A stretch of DNA of 64,000 nucleotides from Halotia branconii CENA392. GTDB taxonomy: Bacteria; Cyanobacteriota; Cyanobacteriia; Cyanobacteriales; Nostocaceae. Shown piece by piece: positions 43,556 through 54,110 of this stretch. Where the stretch lies: assembly GCF_029953635.1 (NCBI RefSeq), contig NZ_CP124543.1, positions 3,079,455 through 3,143,454 on the forward strand, in the 5' to 3' direction. The notes beneath the pieces are model-generated. The model did no database searches, was not told where the DNA came from, and saw nothing but the letters and a program-made list of their open reading frames with translations. Position numbers and translations under genes: made by a program. The first letter of the stretch is position 1. Every line of letters starts with the position of its first letter.

Positions 43556-46500
43556 CTATTTTGTCAATGTTAGGGTACGACGCTTAGTTACCATTTGGTA
43601 GGCTTCGATGATGTCACCTTCAGCCCAGTCATGGAACTTATCAATACCAATACCACATTCGTAGCCGGCATTGACTTCGCGTGCATCTTCTTTCATCCGT
43701 TTTAGGGAGTCCAAGACCCCTTCATAAATCACCTTCCCGCCACGACGCACCCGCACTTTGCAGTTGCGAATCAGCTTGCCAGATTGAACGTAGCAGCCAG
43801 CAACAGCACCACGGCCAACAGGGAAGACAGCACGGACTTCGGTTTGTCCCAAAGGTTCTTCTACTAACTCTGGTTCCAGCAGACCTTCTAAGGCTCCTTG
43901 GATATCTTCTAAGAGTTTGTAGATGATATTGTATTCCCTTACATCGACACCAGCTTCGTCAGCAGCTTGTCTGGCTCCACTAGCGTAGGTAGTGTTGAAA
44001 CCAATAATTACAGCGTTACTAGCAGCAGCTAAGTCGATGTCTGTCTCGGTGATTTCTCCAGCAGTAGCCAACAACATCCGGATTTGGACTTCGTTTTGCG
44101 GGATTTGTCTGAGAGATCCCACAATGGCTTCCACCGAACCTTGTACGTCTCCCTTCAAGATCAAGTTGAGTTCTTTTAACTCGCCTTCTTGTGCTTGAGC
44201 TGAGAGTGTTGTCAGGGTAACGCGTCCTTGTAAGAGGCGAGATAGGCGCTGTTTGTCGGCGCGATCGCCTGCTAAAGTTCGTGCTTCTTTTTCGTTAAAG
44301 AAGACCTCGAAATCATCGCCTGCTGCGGGTACATCACTTAAGCCCAGCACCTCGACGGCAAAGGAGGGACTAGCAATATCTACTCTCTTACCTCTGTCAT
44401 CTACCATTGCTCGGACTTTACCAAATGCCGAGCCAGCTACTAACATATCACCCACATGCAAAGTACCATTCTGAATTAGCAAGGTCGCAACTGCTCCTTT
44501 TGCTTTGTCCAGATGCGCTTCAATCACAGTACCTCTAGCTGCACGATCTGGGTTAGCAGATAGTTCTCCTACTTCTGCTACCAGCAGAATCATTTCTAAG
44601 AGCGTATCTAGATTCTCACCCTTGATAGCGCTCACAGGAACCATGATTGTCTCACCACCCCACTCTTCTGGGGTGAGACCATAGTTAGTCAGTTCTTGTT
44701 TTACTCGGTCTGGTTGTGCCCCTTCTTTGTCAATCTTGTTGATTGCTACGACAATTGGCACTTCGGCAGCTTGAGCGTGGCTAATGGCTTCAATGGTTTG
44801 AGGTCTAACACCATCATCAGCAGCTACTACCAAAATAGCAATGTCTGTCACCCTAGCTCCCCGTGCCCGCATAGCTGTGAAGGCTTCGTGACCAGGAGTA
44901 TCTAAGAAGACTATCTGCTGTTTTTTGCCATCATGTTCTATATCCACATGGTACGCCCCAATGTGCTGGGTAATACCACCAGCTTCGCCGGCAGCGACTT
45001 TGGTTTTGCGAATCGAGTCGAGTAAGGTAGTTTTACCGTGGTCTACGTGACCCATAATTGTCACCACTGGCGGTCGACGATGGAGGTTTTCTAGATCTTC
45101 TACGTCGATCATTTCAGTGACTTTGCGGGCTTCTGCTTCTGGTTCAGCAGTTTCGACTTCTACTTCTAGCTCTTTGCCTACCAAAGTAATTGTCGGAACA
45201 TCCAGATTTTGGGTGATACTCACCGCCATGCCTTTGAGGAACAGGATTTTGACAATCTCTGTATCGGCTACACCCAAAACATCAGACAGTTCTTGCACTG
45301 TCATTGGCCCCATTACCACCACTTTTTCGGGACGCTCGTGTTTGGTCTCAACTTCTTGGTGACGACGATTTTGATCGCGACTGGAGTTTCTTTTTTTGTT
45401 TCTAGTGGTAGGAGTACTAGCAAGGGTTGTACCAGCTGCTGATTGTGTTGGTCGTGTTGCCTTGGGCTTGGGAGGACGAGCGATAGAAAGACTAACCTGG
45501 ACAGTAGCTGGTGTGTCTAGATCTTCATCATCTAACAGATCTTCTTCTTCAAAATCTTCCTCAAGTATCGGCTTGACCCGCTTGCCTTTTACAGCTCCTT
45601 TGCCAGCCTTTTCTTTGACTTCGTCTATGATTTCCTCTTCTTGCCACTTTTTCCCACCTTTAGCCAGACGAGGTGGTGTTGGGCGTTTCAAATCGAGGAG
45701 ATCTGGTGTGACTACATCATCACCTAGTTCCCCTTTTCCAGCTCCCCCTGGCATTGCTCTTGGTGGAGTAGCGGTCGGTATTGCTCCTACAACTTCAGAT
45801 GGTCGTACTGGCCTACTAGGCCGTTGTCCGTCTCCTAAAGGTACTGGTCCTGGTGGTCTATTACCCCGATGTTCCGGTTTGACTGGTGATGGTGTAGGTC
45901 TAGCCTGTTTTTGAACTGGAACCTGTGGCGCTTCTGTCTGTGTCGTTGGTTTTGCCACTCTAGGCTTAACTTGGTCACGTTCGTCTTCGACACGTCGTGA
46001 GCGTTTGAGAATTGGCTTTTCTGCTTGACTTGAGTGATCAATGACGGCAGATTTTTCTCCTTCAGGTCTTGCAGGCGGACTAACTAGTTGCGGTTTTTGG
46101 GGTTTGTCCGGTTTTGATCTGTGTGGAGTTGTTTTTTCGGGTTTTTCTGCTGCTATTGTTCCGGGGATATTTTCCACCGATTCTTGTGTATTAGTTGCAT
46201 GTTTTGCTTCTGTAGTAGCAGGTTCTGGTACGGTCTCAGATTGATTCCGGGGTACAGGTCGAGTTGGTGCCGTCGGCTTCATGGGTGAGACAGGTGTAGC
46301 GAAAGGTCGTGGAGGTGAAGGAGAATTATTAACTTCAGACGAAGCAACTTGATTGTTGGTAGCGGCTGACGCCTCTGGGGCGTTGGAGGTATGATTTCTC
46401 AATATTTTGGGTTTGCGAATTTCCAAAATTTGCTGTTTGTGAGATGGAGCAGGTTGGTTGCGGGAGCCACTTTGTGGTGAATTTGGTTTATAGCTAGTTG

Positions 46501-46702
46501 TACCTAGTTCTTTTTGGGGCACCACATTCGTAGCTACTAGTTTTTCGGCAGCCGTCCGGATGCGTTCTGCCTCAGAGTCTGAAATTGTGCTGCTATGGCT
46601 TTTGACCGCGATATTGAGCTGGTCGCAAATTGCTAATAGCTCTTTATTATCCAAATTCAATTCCTTTGATAATTCGTAGATTCTAACTTTGCCGTTGGTC
46701 AT
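43556..46702 (-). CDS. infB: Translation initiation factor IF-2
   Basis: A 1048-residue GTPase that places fMet-tRNA on the 30S subunit and promotes subunit joining. The N-terminal IF2-N helix bundle ([19 protein letters not shown], residues 5-23) is followed by about 390 residues rich in Pro, Lys and Glu. The G domain holds GHVDHGKT near 551, DTPGHEAF, and NKID for guanine; the C-terminal IF2 domains follow to the end. The length is typical of cyanobacterial IF-2 with its long linker. The ATG at 46702 begins the IF2-N domain. Order on the strand is rimP-nusA-ylxR-infB, but with an unusual 485-base gap before infB. Confidence 0.97.
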   Translation of the reverse strand: MTNGKVRIYELSKELNLDNKELLAICDQLNIAVKSHSSTISDSEAERIRTAAEKLVATNVVPQKELGTTSYKPNSPQSGSRNQPAPSHKQQILEIRKPKILRNHTSNAPEASAATNNQVASSEVNNSPSPPRPFATPVSPMKPTAPTRPVPRNQSETVPEPATTEAKHATNTQESVENIPGTIAAEKPEKTTPHRSKPDKPQKPQLVSPPARPEGEKSAVIDHSSQAEKPILKRSRRVEDERDQVKPRVAKPTTQTEAPQVPVQKQARPTPSPVKPEHRGNRPPGPVPLGDGQRPSRPVRPSEVVGAIPTATPPRAMPGGAGKGELGDDVVTPDLLDLKRPTPPRLAKGGKKWQEEEIIDEVKEKAGKGAVKGKRVKPILEEDFEEEDLLDDEDLDTPATVQVSLSIARPPKPKATRPTQSAAGTTLASTPTTRNKKRNSSRDQNRRHQEVETKHERPEKVVVMGPMTVQELSDVLGVADTEIVKILFLKGMAVSITQNLDVPTITLVGKELEVEVETAEPEAEARKVTEMIDVEDLENLHRRPPVVTIMGHVDHGKTTLLDSIRKTKVAAGEAGGITQHIGAYHVDIEHDGKKQQIVFLDTPGHEAFTAMRARGARVTDIAILVVAADDGVRPQTIEAISHAQAAEVPIVVAINKIDKEGAQPDRVKQELTNYGLTPEEWGGETIMVPVSAIKGENLDTLLEMILLVAEVGELSANPDRAARGTVIEAHLDKAKGAVATLLIQNGTLHVGDMLVAGSAFGKVRAMVDDRGKRVDIASPSFAVEVLGLSDVPAAGDDFEVFFNEKEARTLAGDRADKQRLSRLLQGRVTLTTLSAQAQEGELKELNLILKGDVQGSVEAIVGSLRQIPQNEVQIRMLLATAGEITETDIDLAAASNAVIIGFNTTYASGARQAADEAGVDVREYNIIYKLLEDIQGALEGLLEPELVEEPLGQTEVRAVFPVGRGAVAGCYVQSGKLIRNCKVRVRRGGKVIYEGVLDSLKRMKEDAREVNAGYECGIGIDKFHDWAEGDIIEAYQMVTKRRTLTLTK

Positions 46703-47187
46703 CCACTCTTCCCCTTTAATTTACAGTTTTTTAGCGGATGGTTGCCTGGGAGTGCGACATCTCCATCCTTTGATTACTGTTTTTAGGTTGCCGTTAAAAT
46801 TTTGCCGGTGCCTCCAATCAGGAAAGAGAGATGTTTCGGTTTAATGTTGGCATTTCCACCAAGACTGATGGTTGATAAAAACCCATAAAATTTTTTCATT
46901 GAAAAAGTTTTTATGAGCATCCTTAATGCCAAGTTGCGCCTGAGCGCTACCAGGTTGCCATTCTGTAGTTTTTTGTTTTGCTGATTCTGAGTCTTCCACA
47001 ACACAATCGAGTAAAACTTGTTGGGGGTACTGCTTCGTTTCTCTTTTTTTATAAAGAGCCGCTTGCTACTACACCCATTTACTATTTTGGCACTAACCCT
47101 AACAATTGCAGAGGGTGTGATCAGAGCGCGACTAGTTCGGCTTTTGCACAAATCCTCTGGGGATCACTGCCACAAGGTTATTTAACC
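46703..47187 (-). other. Long spacer between ylxR and infB with a possible hairpin
   Basis: 485 bases without a convincing gene. A stem at 46884-46915 has two paired blocks (CATAAAA/TTTTATG and TTTTTC/GAAAAA) and on the minus strand is followed by GGTTTTTATC, so it could act as a weak terminator or attenuator ahead of infB. The 122-residue frame here has poor composition and is not called. Confidence 0.4.
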
Positions 47188-47457
47188 TTAAACTTGATTT
47201 TGGGGATTGCTTTGGGCTAGATGTTGCCACAATGTTTGATACAGCGTTTCTGGCACTGATGCATGTAGCGATCGCCCTAGTCTATTTTTTTTTTGAGCTG
47301 CTTGCAAACAGCTCATTTGCGGACAAATATAGGCAGAACGCCCCATGCCCTGATCTAATTGTACCTTCCCCGATGGAAAGACGCGGACAATCCGCCAAAA
47401 GTCTTGTTTTAAGCCAACTTTGCGGCAACTGATACAACGCCGATAATTCGGTTTCAT
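47188..47457 (-). CDS. ylxR: YlxR/RnpM-family RNA-binding protein
   Basis: An 89-residue YlxR (DUF448) protein. The start MKPNYRRCISCRKVGLKQDFWRIV and the GRSAYICPQMSCLQAAQKKNRL motif are typical. The fold binds RNA; the Bacillus homologue has been reported to act on RNase P (RnpM). Its place between nusA and infB is conserved across bacteria. The frame opens at 47484, but ATG 47457 starts the family sequence. CxxC and CxxxxC pairs suggest a metal or structural role. It follows nusA by 149 bases. Confidence 0.9.
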   Translation of the reverse strand: MKPNYRRCISCRKVGLKQDFWRIVRVFPSGKVQLDQGMGRSAYICPQMSCLQAAQKKNRLGRSLHASVPETLYQTLWQHLAQSNPQNQV

Positions 47458-47606
47458 TGGTCTTTGTTGACCTAAGGTTAGCATTTTAGTTGTGGAAATA
47501 AAGTTGGCAAAACCAATCTTTACTTAATATCCAGTTGCCTTAACCCAAGTAATTATTCAGACTTGTATTAAAGTTAATCGTAACAGAACTCCACAAGGCT
47601 CATAAA

Positions 47607-48878
47607 TTACTCGTCATCACTAGTGTCAAAAGATTCATTATCTAGTTCATCTTGATTTTCATCTTCTAGTTCATCAAATTCCATATCATCTTCCTCTGGT
47701 TCATATTGGGTACGTGCAGCAGCAAACTTGGCATCTTCTCCGGCATAATCATATTTTGCTTTGTCTTTAATATCAATTTTCCAACCAGTGAGACGGGCGG
47801 CCAAACGGACATTTTGTCCTTCTTTACCAATAGCTAGACTCAGTTGGTCTTCTGCCACCAATACGTGAGTTTGTCTAGTTTCAGGGTCCATCAAGCGGAC
47901 TTCATCAACCCGTGCTGGACTCAGGGCATTGGCAATATACGTTGCTGGGTCTGGAGACCAGCGAATTACATCTATTTTTTCCCCCCGTAGTTCATTGACT
48001 ACTACTTGGATTCGCGATCCCCTCGCTCCAATACAAGCTCCAACAGGGTCTACATCGCGATCAAGGGTATCTACAGCAATTTTAGTTCGAGGACCTACAT
48101 AACGGGAAGGAGGGTTAGCCTCCCTGGCTACGGCAACAATCCGTACCACTTCATCTTCAATTTCTGGGACTTCGTTAGCAAATAAATAAACTACTAATCC
48201 TGCATCAGCACGGGACACTAACAGTTGTGGCCCTCGTTGTTGACCTTGAGATACTTTTTTAAGATATACCTTAAATGTAGCATTTGCCCGATAATTGTCG
48301 TTGGGTAATTGTTCTCGTTTTGGTAATTCAGCTTCGACTTCTGGCTGACCAAAGTTACTGATTACTGCCAAAATTACTGATTGCCTCTCAAAACGCAAAA
48401 CTCTGGCTTGCAGTACGGTGCTTTCCAAATCTTGAAACTCTTCTTGCACCATTTGGCGTTGCTGATCCCGCAGTTTTTGTGCCAATACTTGCTTAGTTTG
48501 CATTGCTGCCATGCGACCAAATTCTCCTTGGTCTGGAGTTACATCCAAAACGACAGAATCTCCCAATTGTGCTTCGGGAGCTACTTGTTGTACTTCCTCT
48601 AAAGAAATTTGATGGTCGGTGTTATCAACTTCTTCAACGATACTTTTGGTAGAAAGAACCCGAAACCCTTCGTTTTCAATATCAAGTTCTACTTCAAAGT
48701 TTTCAAAGTAATCTTCATCGAACTGTTTTCGTTCCAAGTTTTGGGCACGACGATAACGTTCATAACCTTTAAGTAATGCTTCTCTAATAGCTGATTGAAC
48801 CGCTAAACGAGGTAAATTACGTTCGCGACTTATACTTTCAATTAATTCTTTTAATCCTGGTAAACTAACCATTGACAT
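47607..48878 (-). CDS. nusA: Transcription termination/antitermination factor NusA
   Basis: A 423-residue NusA. It has an N-terminal RNA polymerase-binding domain (about 1-130), an S1 domain (about 135-200), and two KH domains ([24 protein letters not shown] near 270-300 and [21 protein letters not shown] near 350-370). The acidic tail ([20 protein letters not shown]) is short, and the AR repeats of enterobacteria are absent, as normal for cyanobacteria. It modulates pausing, termination and antitermination. The start [17 protein letters not shown] at 48878 is the family form. It lies 158 bases after rimP, the spacer holding TAGGGAC-type repeats (48899-48990). Confidence 0.97.
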   Translation of the reverse strand: MSMVSLPGLKELIESISRERNLPRLAVQSAIREALLKGYERYRRAQNLERKQFDEDYFENFEVELDIENEGFRVLSTKSIVEEVDNTDHQISLEEVQQVAPEAQLGDSVVLDVTPDQGEFGRMAAMQTKQVLAQKLRDQQRQMVQEEFQDLESTVLQARVLRFERQSVILAVISNFGQPEVEAELPKREQLPNDNYRANATFKVYLKKVSQGQQRGPQLLVSRADAGLVVYLFANEVPEIEDEVVRIVAVAREANPPSRYVGPRTKIAVDTLDRDVDPVGACIGARGSRIQVVVNELRGEKIDVIRWSPDPATYIANALSPARVDEVRLMDPETRQTHVLVAEDQLSLAIGKEGQNVRLAARLTGWKIDIKDKAKYDYAGEDAKFAAARTQYEPEEDDMEFDELEDENQDELDNESFDTSDDE

Positions 48879-49035
48879 AAATATTCTCCTTTAAAATCAG
48901 GGGCTAGGGACTAGAGATTAGAGACTAGGGATTAGGGTAGAAATCACGCATCAATAACTGGGGATCAGAGAAAAGTTTGACTCTAGTCCCTAGCTTTTAG
49001 CTTCTACTTTTAGTCTCTAATTCCTAATTCCTCGT

Positions 49036-49497
49036 TTATCGGCGCTCGTCTAACTGCACCCTCGCAATTAGTGAACGAGGGATTTGGATTACACGACCTT
49101 TTTGATTTAAGTAAACTGCTGTTTCATCCCGGCGAATTAACTGACCAGTCCACTGTTGCTGTCCGTTGTATGGTTGGGAAGTAAGGATGACTACAGGAAA
49201 TCCTTTGAAGGAAATAAATTCCCTATCGGTTACTAATTGCCGTGAAATACCAGGACTGGACACTTCCAAGACATAAGCATCTAAAATGATTTGCGCCGCA
49301 TCTAAAGAGGCTTCCAAAGCACGGCTCATTCGTTCGCAATCATCCAAACCAGTGTCTTGCTGAAGGTTGCGGATATCTACCCGCAGTACTGGGGGACGTT
49401 GGTTTGTGTGAAAAACGATGCCAACGACTTCCAAGCCCAGTTCTTCTGCCACTGGTGTCGCCAAATCTATAATTTGTGGGACTAAGGGATGAGTCAT
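49036..49497 (-). CDS. rimP: Ribosome maturation factor RimP
   Basis: A 153-residue RimP needed for 30S subunit maturation. The family start [19 protein letters not shown] is at ATG 49497. Conserved [30 protein letters not shown] and [12 protein letters not shown] follow, then the C-terminal SH3-like half ([23 protein letters not shown]). The frame extends upstream to 49578, but these extra 27 residues do not match the family and are excluded. It heads the rimP-nusA-ylxR-infB cluster. Confidence 0.95.
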   Translation of the reverse strand: MTHPLVPQIIDLATPVAEELGLEVVGIVFHTNQRPPVLRVDIRNLQQDTGLDDCERMSRALEASLDAAQIILDAYVLEVSSPGISRQLVTDREFISFKGFPVVILTSQPYNGQQQWTGQLIRRDETAVYLNQKGRVIQIPRSLIARVQLDERR

Positions 49498-49578
49498 GCG
49501 AAAATTCAATAAAAAAAGTGGGCGTTGACCCACTTCCTGCGATAGGGATATCTTCCAAGAAGTCTTGTGACGAACCAA

Positions 49579-49782
49579 ATATGGTTCACCTCATTTTGAG
49601 TTTAGCGCATTTCTTTAAGAGTCAATAGTTTTTGGGCATGGGGCATGAAAAGGAGGAATTGGGGCAGGGTGCGGGGTGCAAGGGGGATGAAGAAAAATTA
49701 CCTATTTCTCCCTGCTCCCTGCTCCCCTGCCTCTTGTCTCCTCTGCTCCCTGCACCCTGCCTCCCTGCTTCTGCTTCTCCTG
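49579..49782. repeat. Purine/pyrimidine-skewed repeat spacer
   Basis: A G-rich stretch at 49635-49690 (GGGGCAGGGTGCGGGGTGC) is followed by a C/T-rich stretch at 49705-49785 (CCCTGCTCCCCTGCCTCTTG) that partly inverts it. No gene. Confidence 0.7.
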
Positions 49783-51231
49783 CTACATTTTTCTGGTTTG
49801 TGAAAGAGTAGCGCCTCGATTTACTAAAGGCTGAACGGATGCTTGGGTTTTGATTTGTCTTGTTTGCTCCAATATTTGGTCTATATCTTCTTGGGACAAA
49901 CGCTGAACGTAGTTGAGTTTAATTTCTTCTAAGAAGTCAAAAAGTAAGCTTTGAATTTGTGAAAGGACGTGTTTGTTCTGAACTTCTGCTCCTAAGGCTT
50001 TGCTGAAGTGTTGCACTAGTTGACCAGAGAGTTTTGCACCTACGGGATCTTCGACGGCGCTGACTAAAGCATTGTATAAGTTGGTGGCGATTTGAGTTGC
50101 CAGTTGTTCACTCAATTGGGTTTCTATTTCTCCTACACCGGGAAAATTTTGGAGATTGCGGTAGACAGGTACTTGCTGGAAGACTGTTGCAATATTATGG
50201 CGCAAAATGGCAACAATATCTGGTTGGATTTTGGGTAGTACTTGGTAAACGACGGTTTGCACGAAAATACCTGCGATCGCTTCCACTTCATTGATATTAT
50301 TAATGTCTATATAAGGACGCAAGTTTTCTTGTTGCGATAGCCAACGAGTCAACTCACCTCGCTGAATCGAACCTTGGATCTGATTAATTACTCTAATTAC
50401 GACAATTTCTGTAAGTTCTTCAGCAAAATTGGCGACAATTCCTTGATTAATTTGTTGCCGCAATGACTGAAGATTGAATACCCGCGCTTGGTCAAGGCGA
50501 ATTAATACAGGTATGATTCGTAACCATCGCCAAAAAGGTAGCAGTAGGAATAAATCGTACCAACGCCACAATATTGCATTTACCCAGCTAAAACTTGGAT
50601 GGCTGCGCCGGAGATAAAAGGAACGCGCCAGCAACTCTGCACCAAACAAAATCACAAATGGTAAGTCAATTAGCCAGAAATCATCAATAAATTCGCCACT
50701 TTCGCCGATTTGGCGGTAGTAGTTAGAAGCAATCAATGGACGAATTTTTTGATTGAAAAAATTAATTTCTGAGATCCAGCCTTTTTGTGTTAAGTAAGTC
50801 TGACTCCAAAAAGTAGCAAAGGCAGTCTTTGCCGATTTTTGCCTAGTGCGATCGCGTATCCGGTTTTTGATTTTTTCTAGAGTACCACTTTTATCGATTG
50901 CCGCAAATGGATTACTGTCAATCATCTCTGTGCTTAGACGGCCAAGCTCCTCCAACTTAGTTTGAACTTGTGGTGATTGTAATCCTGTCTGGCTAACTTG
51001 TTCTTCGAGTGAGTTGACTGTTGCTAAATAGTTTTCCGTTTCTCTATGAGGTTCAATACCCTTAATTGGATCATAAATCTGAGTAACTTGAGGAAGTCGT
51101 CGCCAGTAAAAATTTCGCCAGGGTATGTAACTTAAATTAAACAAAACTAAGCATAGGTTGACTGTAGCAATAACTGCCATCAACCTCTCAAAATAAAGGT
51201 TTCGCAGTTTTAGAGATTTTCGATTAGTCAT
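49783..51231 (-). CDS. Conserved membrane protein with a voltage-sensor-like segment
   Basis: A 482-residue protein. It has one helix near the N-terminus (LMAVIATVNLCLVLFNLSYI), a soluble helical stretch to about 170, then a group of helices (LIDLPFVILFGAELLARSFYL, ILWRWYDLFLLLPFW, LRIIPVLIRLDQARVF), whose last part has Arg at intervals like an ion-channel S4 helix. The C-terminal half is long and helical without membrane segments. I recognise it only as a cyanobacterial conserved membrane protein; ion-channel function is conjecture. The frame opens at 51252; ATG 51231 (MTNRKSLKLRN) is the likelier start. Confidence 0.78.
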   Translation of the reverse strand: MTNRKSLKLRNLYFERLMAVIATVNLCLVLFNLSYIPWRNFYWRRLPQVTQIYDPIKGIEPHRETENYLATVNSLEEQVSQTGLQSPQVQTKLEELGRLSTEMIDSNPFAAIDKSGTLEKIKNRIRDRTRQKSAKTAFATFWSQTYLTQKGWISEINFFNQKIRPLIASNYYRQIGESGEFIDDFWLIDLPFVILFGAELLARSFYLRRSHPSFSWVNAILWRWYDLFLLLPFWRWLRIIPVLIRLDQARVFNLQSLRQQINQGIVANFAEELTEIVVIRVINQIQGSIQRGELTRWLSQQENLRPYIDINNINEVEAIAGIFVQTVVYQVLPKIQPDIVAILRHNIATVFQQVPVYRNLQNFPGVGEIETQLSEQLATQIATNLYNALVSAVEDPVGAKLSGQLVQHFSKALGAEVQNKHVLSQIQSLLFDFLEEIKLNYVQRLSQEDIDQILEQTRQIKTQASVQPLVNRGATLSQTRKM

Positions 51232-51420
51232 TTTTAGTTTTGGATTATACAACGGTTACTATAACGCTATCCCTAAACCAAAATACGTCTATAGACAGAT
51301 AGCAAAAATCTTGATTGAGATGGTATCTACATTTAACCAACAGATATTCAATTAATCAAAAATCATGAATAACAAAGAAAAAAACTTTAAAGAAACGTAA
51401 AATGCATCTGTGAACGTTTA

Positions 51421-51450
51421 TATAATGCTGATTCAAGCCAAAGTAAGGAG
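51421..51450 (+). promoter_or_regulatory. -10 box and ribosome site of the PGB-domain gene
   Basis: TATAAT at 51421-51426 and AAGGAG at 51445-51450, 9 bases before the ATG at 51460. No good -35 box is seen about 17 bases upstream, so the promoter part is tentative while the ribosome site is clear. Confidence 0.45.
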
Positions 51451-51459
51451 TTTTCAACT

Positions 51460-52206
51460 ATGTGGTGTGGGTTTAGAAAACCAAATTCAATTATTACTGC
51501 TACCTGCTTGATAACTGCTAGCGTAGTAATTTCAAGCACGACTTTTGCTGTTCTTGCGCGTAATTATACGCCACAAGAATTTCGTAATGTGTTGCGGGGA
51601 TTAGGCTATAACGTTGAAGTCACAAATGCGCCTCTGACTGATGAGGCAACCAAAAAGGCAATTCGTGAATTTCAAAAGGGTTATAAACTAGGTGTTGATG
51701 GAATAGCAGGGCCAAAAACTCAAAATTTTGCTGGAAGCATCGTCAAAATTCTGCAAGCAAATCTAAATGCGGTGCTTAAACCAAATCCTCCTCTGCCCCA
51801 TAATCAATTTTATAGTTCCCGGACAGAAGAGTTAATCAAGGAGTATCAGAAAAAAAATCAATTACAGGAAACTGGAATTGCTAATTTGGCACTCCGTCAA
51901 CAGTTGAATCAAGAAGCAAAGCAAGTGATTACTCAGCCTGGCAGTAAGCCATCGCCTCAACCTACAGCAACACCAACCCCAACCCCAACCCCAACAGCGA
52001 CACCAACCCCAACGGTAACGCCAACTCCAACAGCAACACCAACCCCAACCCCAACCCCAACAGCGACACCAACCCCAACAGCAACACCAACTCCAACGGT
52101 AACGCCAACCCCAACAGTGACACCGTTAATAATACCAACTCCAACGGCGACACCGACGGCGACACCAACTCCAACAGCGACACCGACGGCGACACCAACT
52201 CCTTAA
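51460..52206 (+). CDS. Secreted peptidoglycan-binding protein with a PT repeat tail
   Basis: A 248-residue protein. A signal segment ([21 protein letters not shown]) is followed by two peptidoglycan-binding-1-like regions ([21 protein letters not shown] near 66-86; [21 protein letters not shown] near 126-146, degenerate). From about 168 to the end the protein is a Pro-Thr-Ala repeat ([10 protein letters not shown]) built from a 6-base DNA repeat. Such tails act as wall-spanning or extended linkers. The ATG at 51460 has AAGGAG 9 bases upstream, so the start is secure. The protein ends within the repeat, without a further domain. Confidence 0.85.
   Translation: MWCGFRKPNSIITATCLITASVVISSTTFAVLARNYTPQEFRNVLRGLGYNVEVTNAPLTDEATKKAIREFQKGYKLGVDGIAGPKTQNFAGSIVKILQANLNAVLKPNPPLPHNQFYSSRTEELIKEYQKKNQLQETGIANLALRQQLNQEAKQVITQPGSKPSPQPTATPTPTPTPTATPTPTVTPTPTATPTPTPTPTATPTPTATPTPTVTPTPTVTPLIIPTPTATPTATPTPTATPTATPTP
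51964..52203. repeat. Minisatellite encoding the PT repeat
   Basis: Units of the form CCAACC/CCAACA/CGACAC repeat for about 240 bases. Higher-order blocks recur (ACCCCAACAGCGACACCAAC and ACGGTAACGCCAAC more than once). Length is likely to vary between strains. Confidence 0.9.
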
Positions 52207-52237
52207 AACATCAGCAAAAAATTATTACCCCAAGATT

Positions 52238-53131
52238 TTAAATCTTTTGATTTGGTTCTTCCATAGGTCTTCCTTTGGGCGCGGGTAAAATTGGACGGCG
52301 GTCGTCGTAAGGCATAGGAATGTATTGAACGGTGGGTCGTCCTCCTTGTGGTTGTGGATACAAATCCATAAGATCGTAAATTGAACGGGGCAGTCCAACG
52401 GTTATGGGCAGCCCCATTTCTGTTGCTTCCTCTACAGTGATGGGGTAATCGTGAGTAACGCGTCCGGTTGTCAAGGCTTCGATAATCGGTTCAATATTTT
52501 CAGGCAAAACTTTTTGTTTAGGTATGCTATCTTTGAGCAAAGTTCTTACGAAGCGCTGCACTTGTTGAATTGCTTTGCCTGAAAGGTCTGCCATAATTAG
52601 GGTTTGGTCGTCAATCTCACTGATGGGTTTATCTTCAACAACTTTCAAAATACTGGCTGCTGGATAGTTGCCTAACTGAGGGTCAACTGGTCCTAATACA
52701 GCATTAGTATCCATAATAATTTCATCAGAAGCGAGGGCTAGCATTGTACCACCACTCATTGCGTAATGTGGCACAAAGACTGTAACTTTTGATGGATGGC
52801 GAATTAATGCTCTGGCGATTTGTTCGGTAGCTAAGACCAAACCACCGGGAGTGTGTAAAATTAAATCAATGGGAACATCTGGCGGGGTGAGGCGAATTGC
52901 CCGCAAGATCTGTTCTGAATCTTCGATAGTAATATAGCGCGATAGAGGAATCCCTAGTAAGCTGATAGACTCTTGACGGTGAATTAGCAAAATCACCCGA
53001 CTTTTGCGTTCTTGCTGGAACTTTTGTAAGGCGCTTAAACGCCGATATTCCATTTGCCGCTTTTGCCAGATTGGTTGCAGTGAAGAAAGAAGGAGAAAAA
53101 TCCAGAATAAATCACCTATACCAAAGCTCAT
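52238..53131 (-). CDS. SDH-family Clp-fold serine protease, membrane-anchored
   Basis: A 297-residue protein of the Clp/crotonase-fold SDH proteinase family. One N-terminal membrane helix (FGIGDLFWIFLLLSSLQPIW) is followed by the protease fold: IDLILHTPGGLVLATEQIARAL near 85-106 and VPHYAMSGGTMLALASDEIIMD near 119-140, where the Ser of MSGG is the likely nucleophile. VLGPVDPQLG near 143-152 closes the pocket. Family members include archaeal membrane-bound proteases. The C-terminus is Pro-rich and not conserved. Target unknown. It converges on the PT-tail gene and lies 104 bases from the Uma2 gene. Confidence 0.86.
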   Translation of the reverse strand: MSFGIGDLFWIFLLLSSLQPIWQKRQMEYRRLSALQKFQQERKSRVILLIHRQESISLLGIPLSRYITIEDSEQILRAIRLTPPDVPIDLILHTPGGLVLATEQIARALIRHPSKVTVFVPHYAMSGGTMLALASDEIIMDTNAVLGPVDPQLGNYPAASILKVVEDKPISEIDDQTLIMADLSGKAIQQVQRFVRTLLKDSIPKQKVLPENIEPIIEALTTGRVTHDYPITVEEATEMGLPITVGLPRSIYDLMDLYPQPQGGRPTVQYIPMPYDDRRPILPAPKGRPMEEPNQKI

Positions 53132-53235
53132 GATATTAATTGTGCATAATAACGATTGTCGTCACTAATTGTGACAAGTTTTGAGCGATCGCAGCTCTAC
53201 CTAGAGGTCTATAAGGATACCTGAAATGAGAATAA

Positions 53236-54096
53236 CTAACCCAATTCATCAGGATTCACACCTAACTGACGCAAACGTTCTGCTAATTTTTCAGCTTTTC
53301 TTTTTGCTTCTGTAGCTTCTTGTTTAGCTTCTATAGCTTCTTGTTTAGCTTCTATAGCTTCTTGTTCAGCAAGAATAACTCGTTCAGTAGCAGCAGCAGT
53401 TTCTTCCGTGGGTTCACAAATCAATTTTCCTGCTAAAGTGAACCACCTTAACCACAATCTTTCAATATCTCTAAATGACCCTTGCCATAAGCCTAAACTT
53501 AAATCTATCTCTGGCATCAGCAAGCGTCCATCAGTTAAGGTCATCGCTTCATAATGACCACCTACTAATTGAAATGCTCTCAGTTCATTGGTATAACGAC
53601 TAAAAACAACATAGTAGGGAATCCGCAAAATTTGTTCATAAACTTCCCATTTGCTAGGAGGTTTATTTGCTGCACTTTCTCTATTTGTGCCTAAATCTTC
53701 GTCTTCCGTACCTGGAGATAATAATTCAACAACCACAAAAGGATTTGCTGGTTCTTGCCAATTTACATAACTTAATCGTAAGTCATGTCCTTTGTAGAGT
53801 TTTTGTACTCCCACCACACCAAACCAATCTGGGCGTTTGTACCATAAAGGATGCTGAAGGTCATAATAAAGATTGAGGTCAGCGGCACTATAAACTAGTT
53901 CAGGATTCCAGTTAGTTGGTTGAAAAGTTAAATATAAAAGTAAGGGTTGTAAAAAATGAAAATCGTCTGGCAAACCTGGTTCCTCTGGGTTGTCGCTGGG
54001 TAAATCATACATGGTTGGTAGGGTTTCCCAAGGAGGACGCGGCGGGTCAGATTGAGGAATGTAAGAAGTATTGTAAGTCAAGTCGCTTCGCTCCAA
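53236..54096 (-). CDS. Uma2-family nuclease-like protein with a coiled-coil tail
   Basis: A 286-residue Uma2-family (DUF820) protein, longer than the usual ~190. The core is seen at RPDWFGVVGVQ near 92-102 (catalytic Asp) and PFVVVELLSPGTEDED near 118-133 (catalytic Glu). KWEVYEQILRIPYYVVFSR gives the helix after it. The C-terminus (AIEAKQEAIEAKQEATEAKR) is a seven-residue repeat forming a short coiled coil, encoded by 21-bp tandem repeats. Nuclease activity has not, to my knowledge, been shown for this subgroup. It ends 104 bases from the SDH gene and is 14 bases downstream of the fecE stop. Confidence 0.85.
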   Translation of the reverse strand: MERSDLTYNTSYIPQSDPPRPPWETLPTMYDLPSDNPEEPGLPDDFHFLQPLLLYLTFQPTNWNPELVYSAADLNLYYDLQHPLWYKRPDWFGVVGVQKLYKGHDLRLSYVNWQEPANPFVVVELLSPGTEDEDLGTNRESAANKPPSKWEVYEQILRIPYYVVFSRYTNELRAFQLVGGHYEAMTLTDGRLLMPEIDLSLGLWQGSFRDIERLWLRWFTLAGKLICEPTEETAAATERVILAEQEAIEAKQEAIEAKQEATEAKRKAEKLAERLRQLGVNPDELG

Positions 54097-54110
54097 TTAA
54101 AAATTAAAAA

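Noticed and set aside
45396..45914. 172-residue plus-strand frame inside infB
   Set aside because: Antisense to the Pro/Lys-rich linker of IF-2, which lacks stops on the other strand because of its composition.
46783..47151. 122-residue frame between ylxR and infB
   Set aside because: Basic, irregular composition, no ribosome site, no recognisable segment; treated as spacer.
51962..52198. 78-residue minus-strand Leu/Val/Ser frame
   Set aside because: Antisense of the PT minisatellite.
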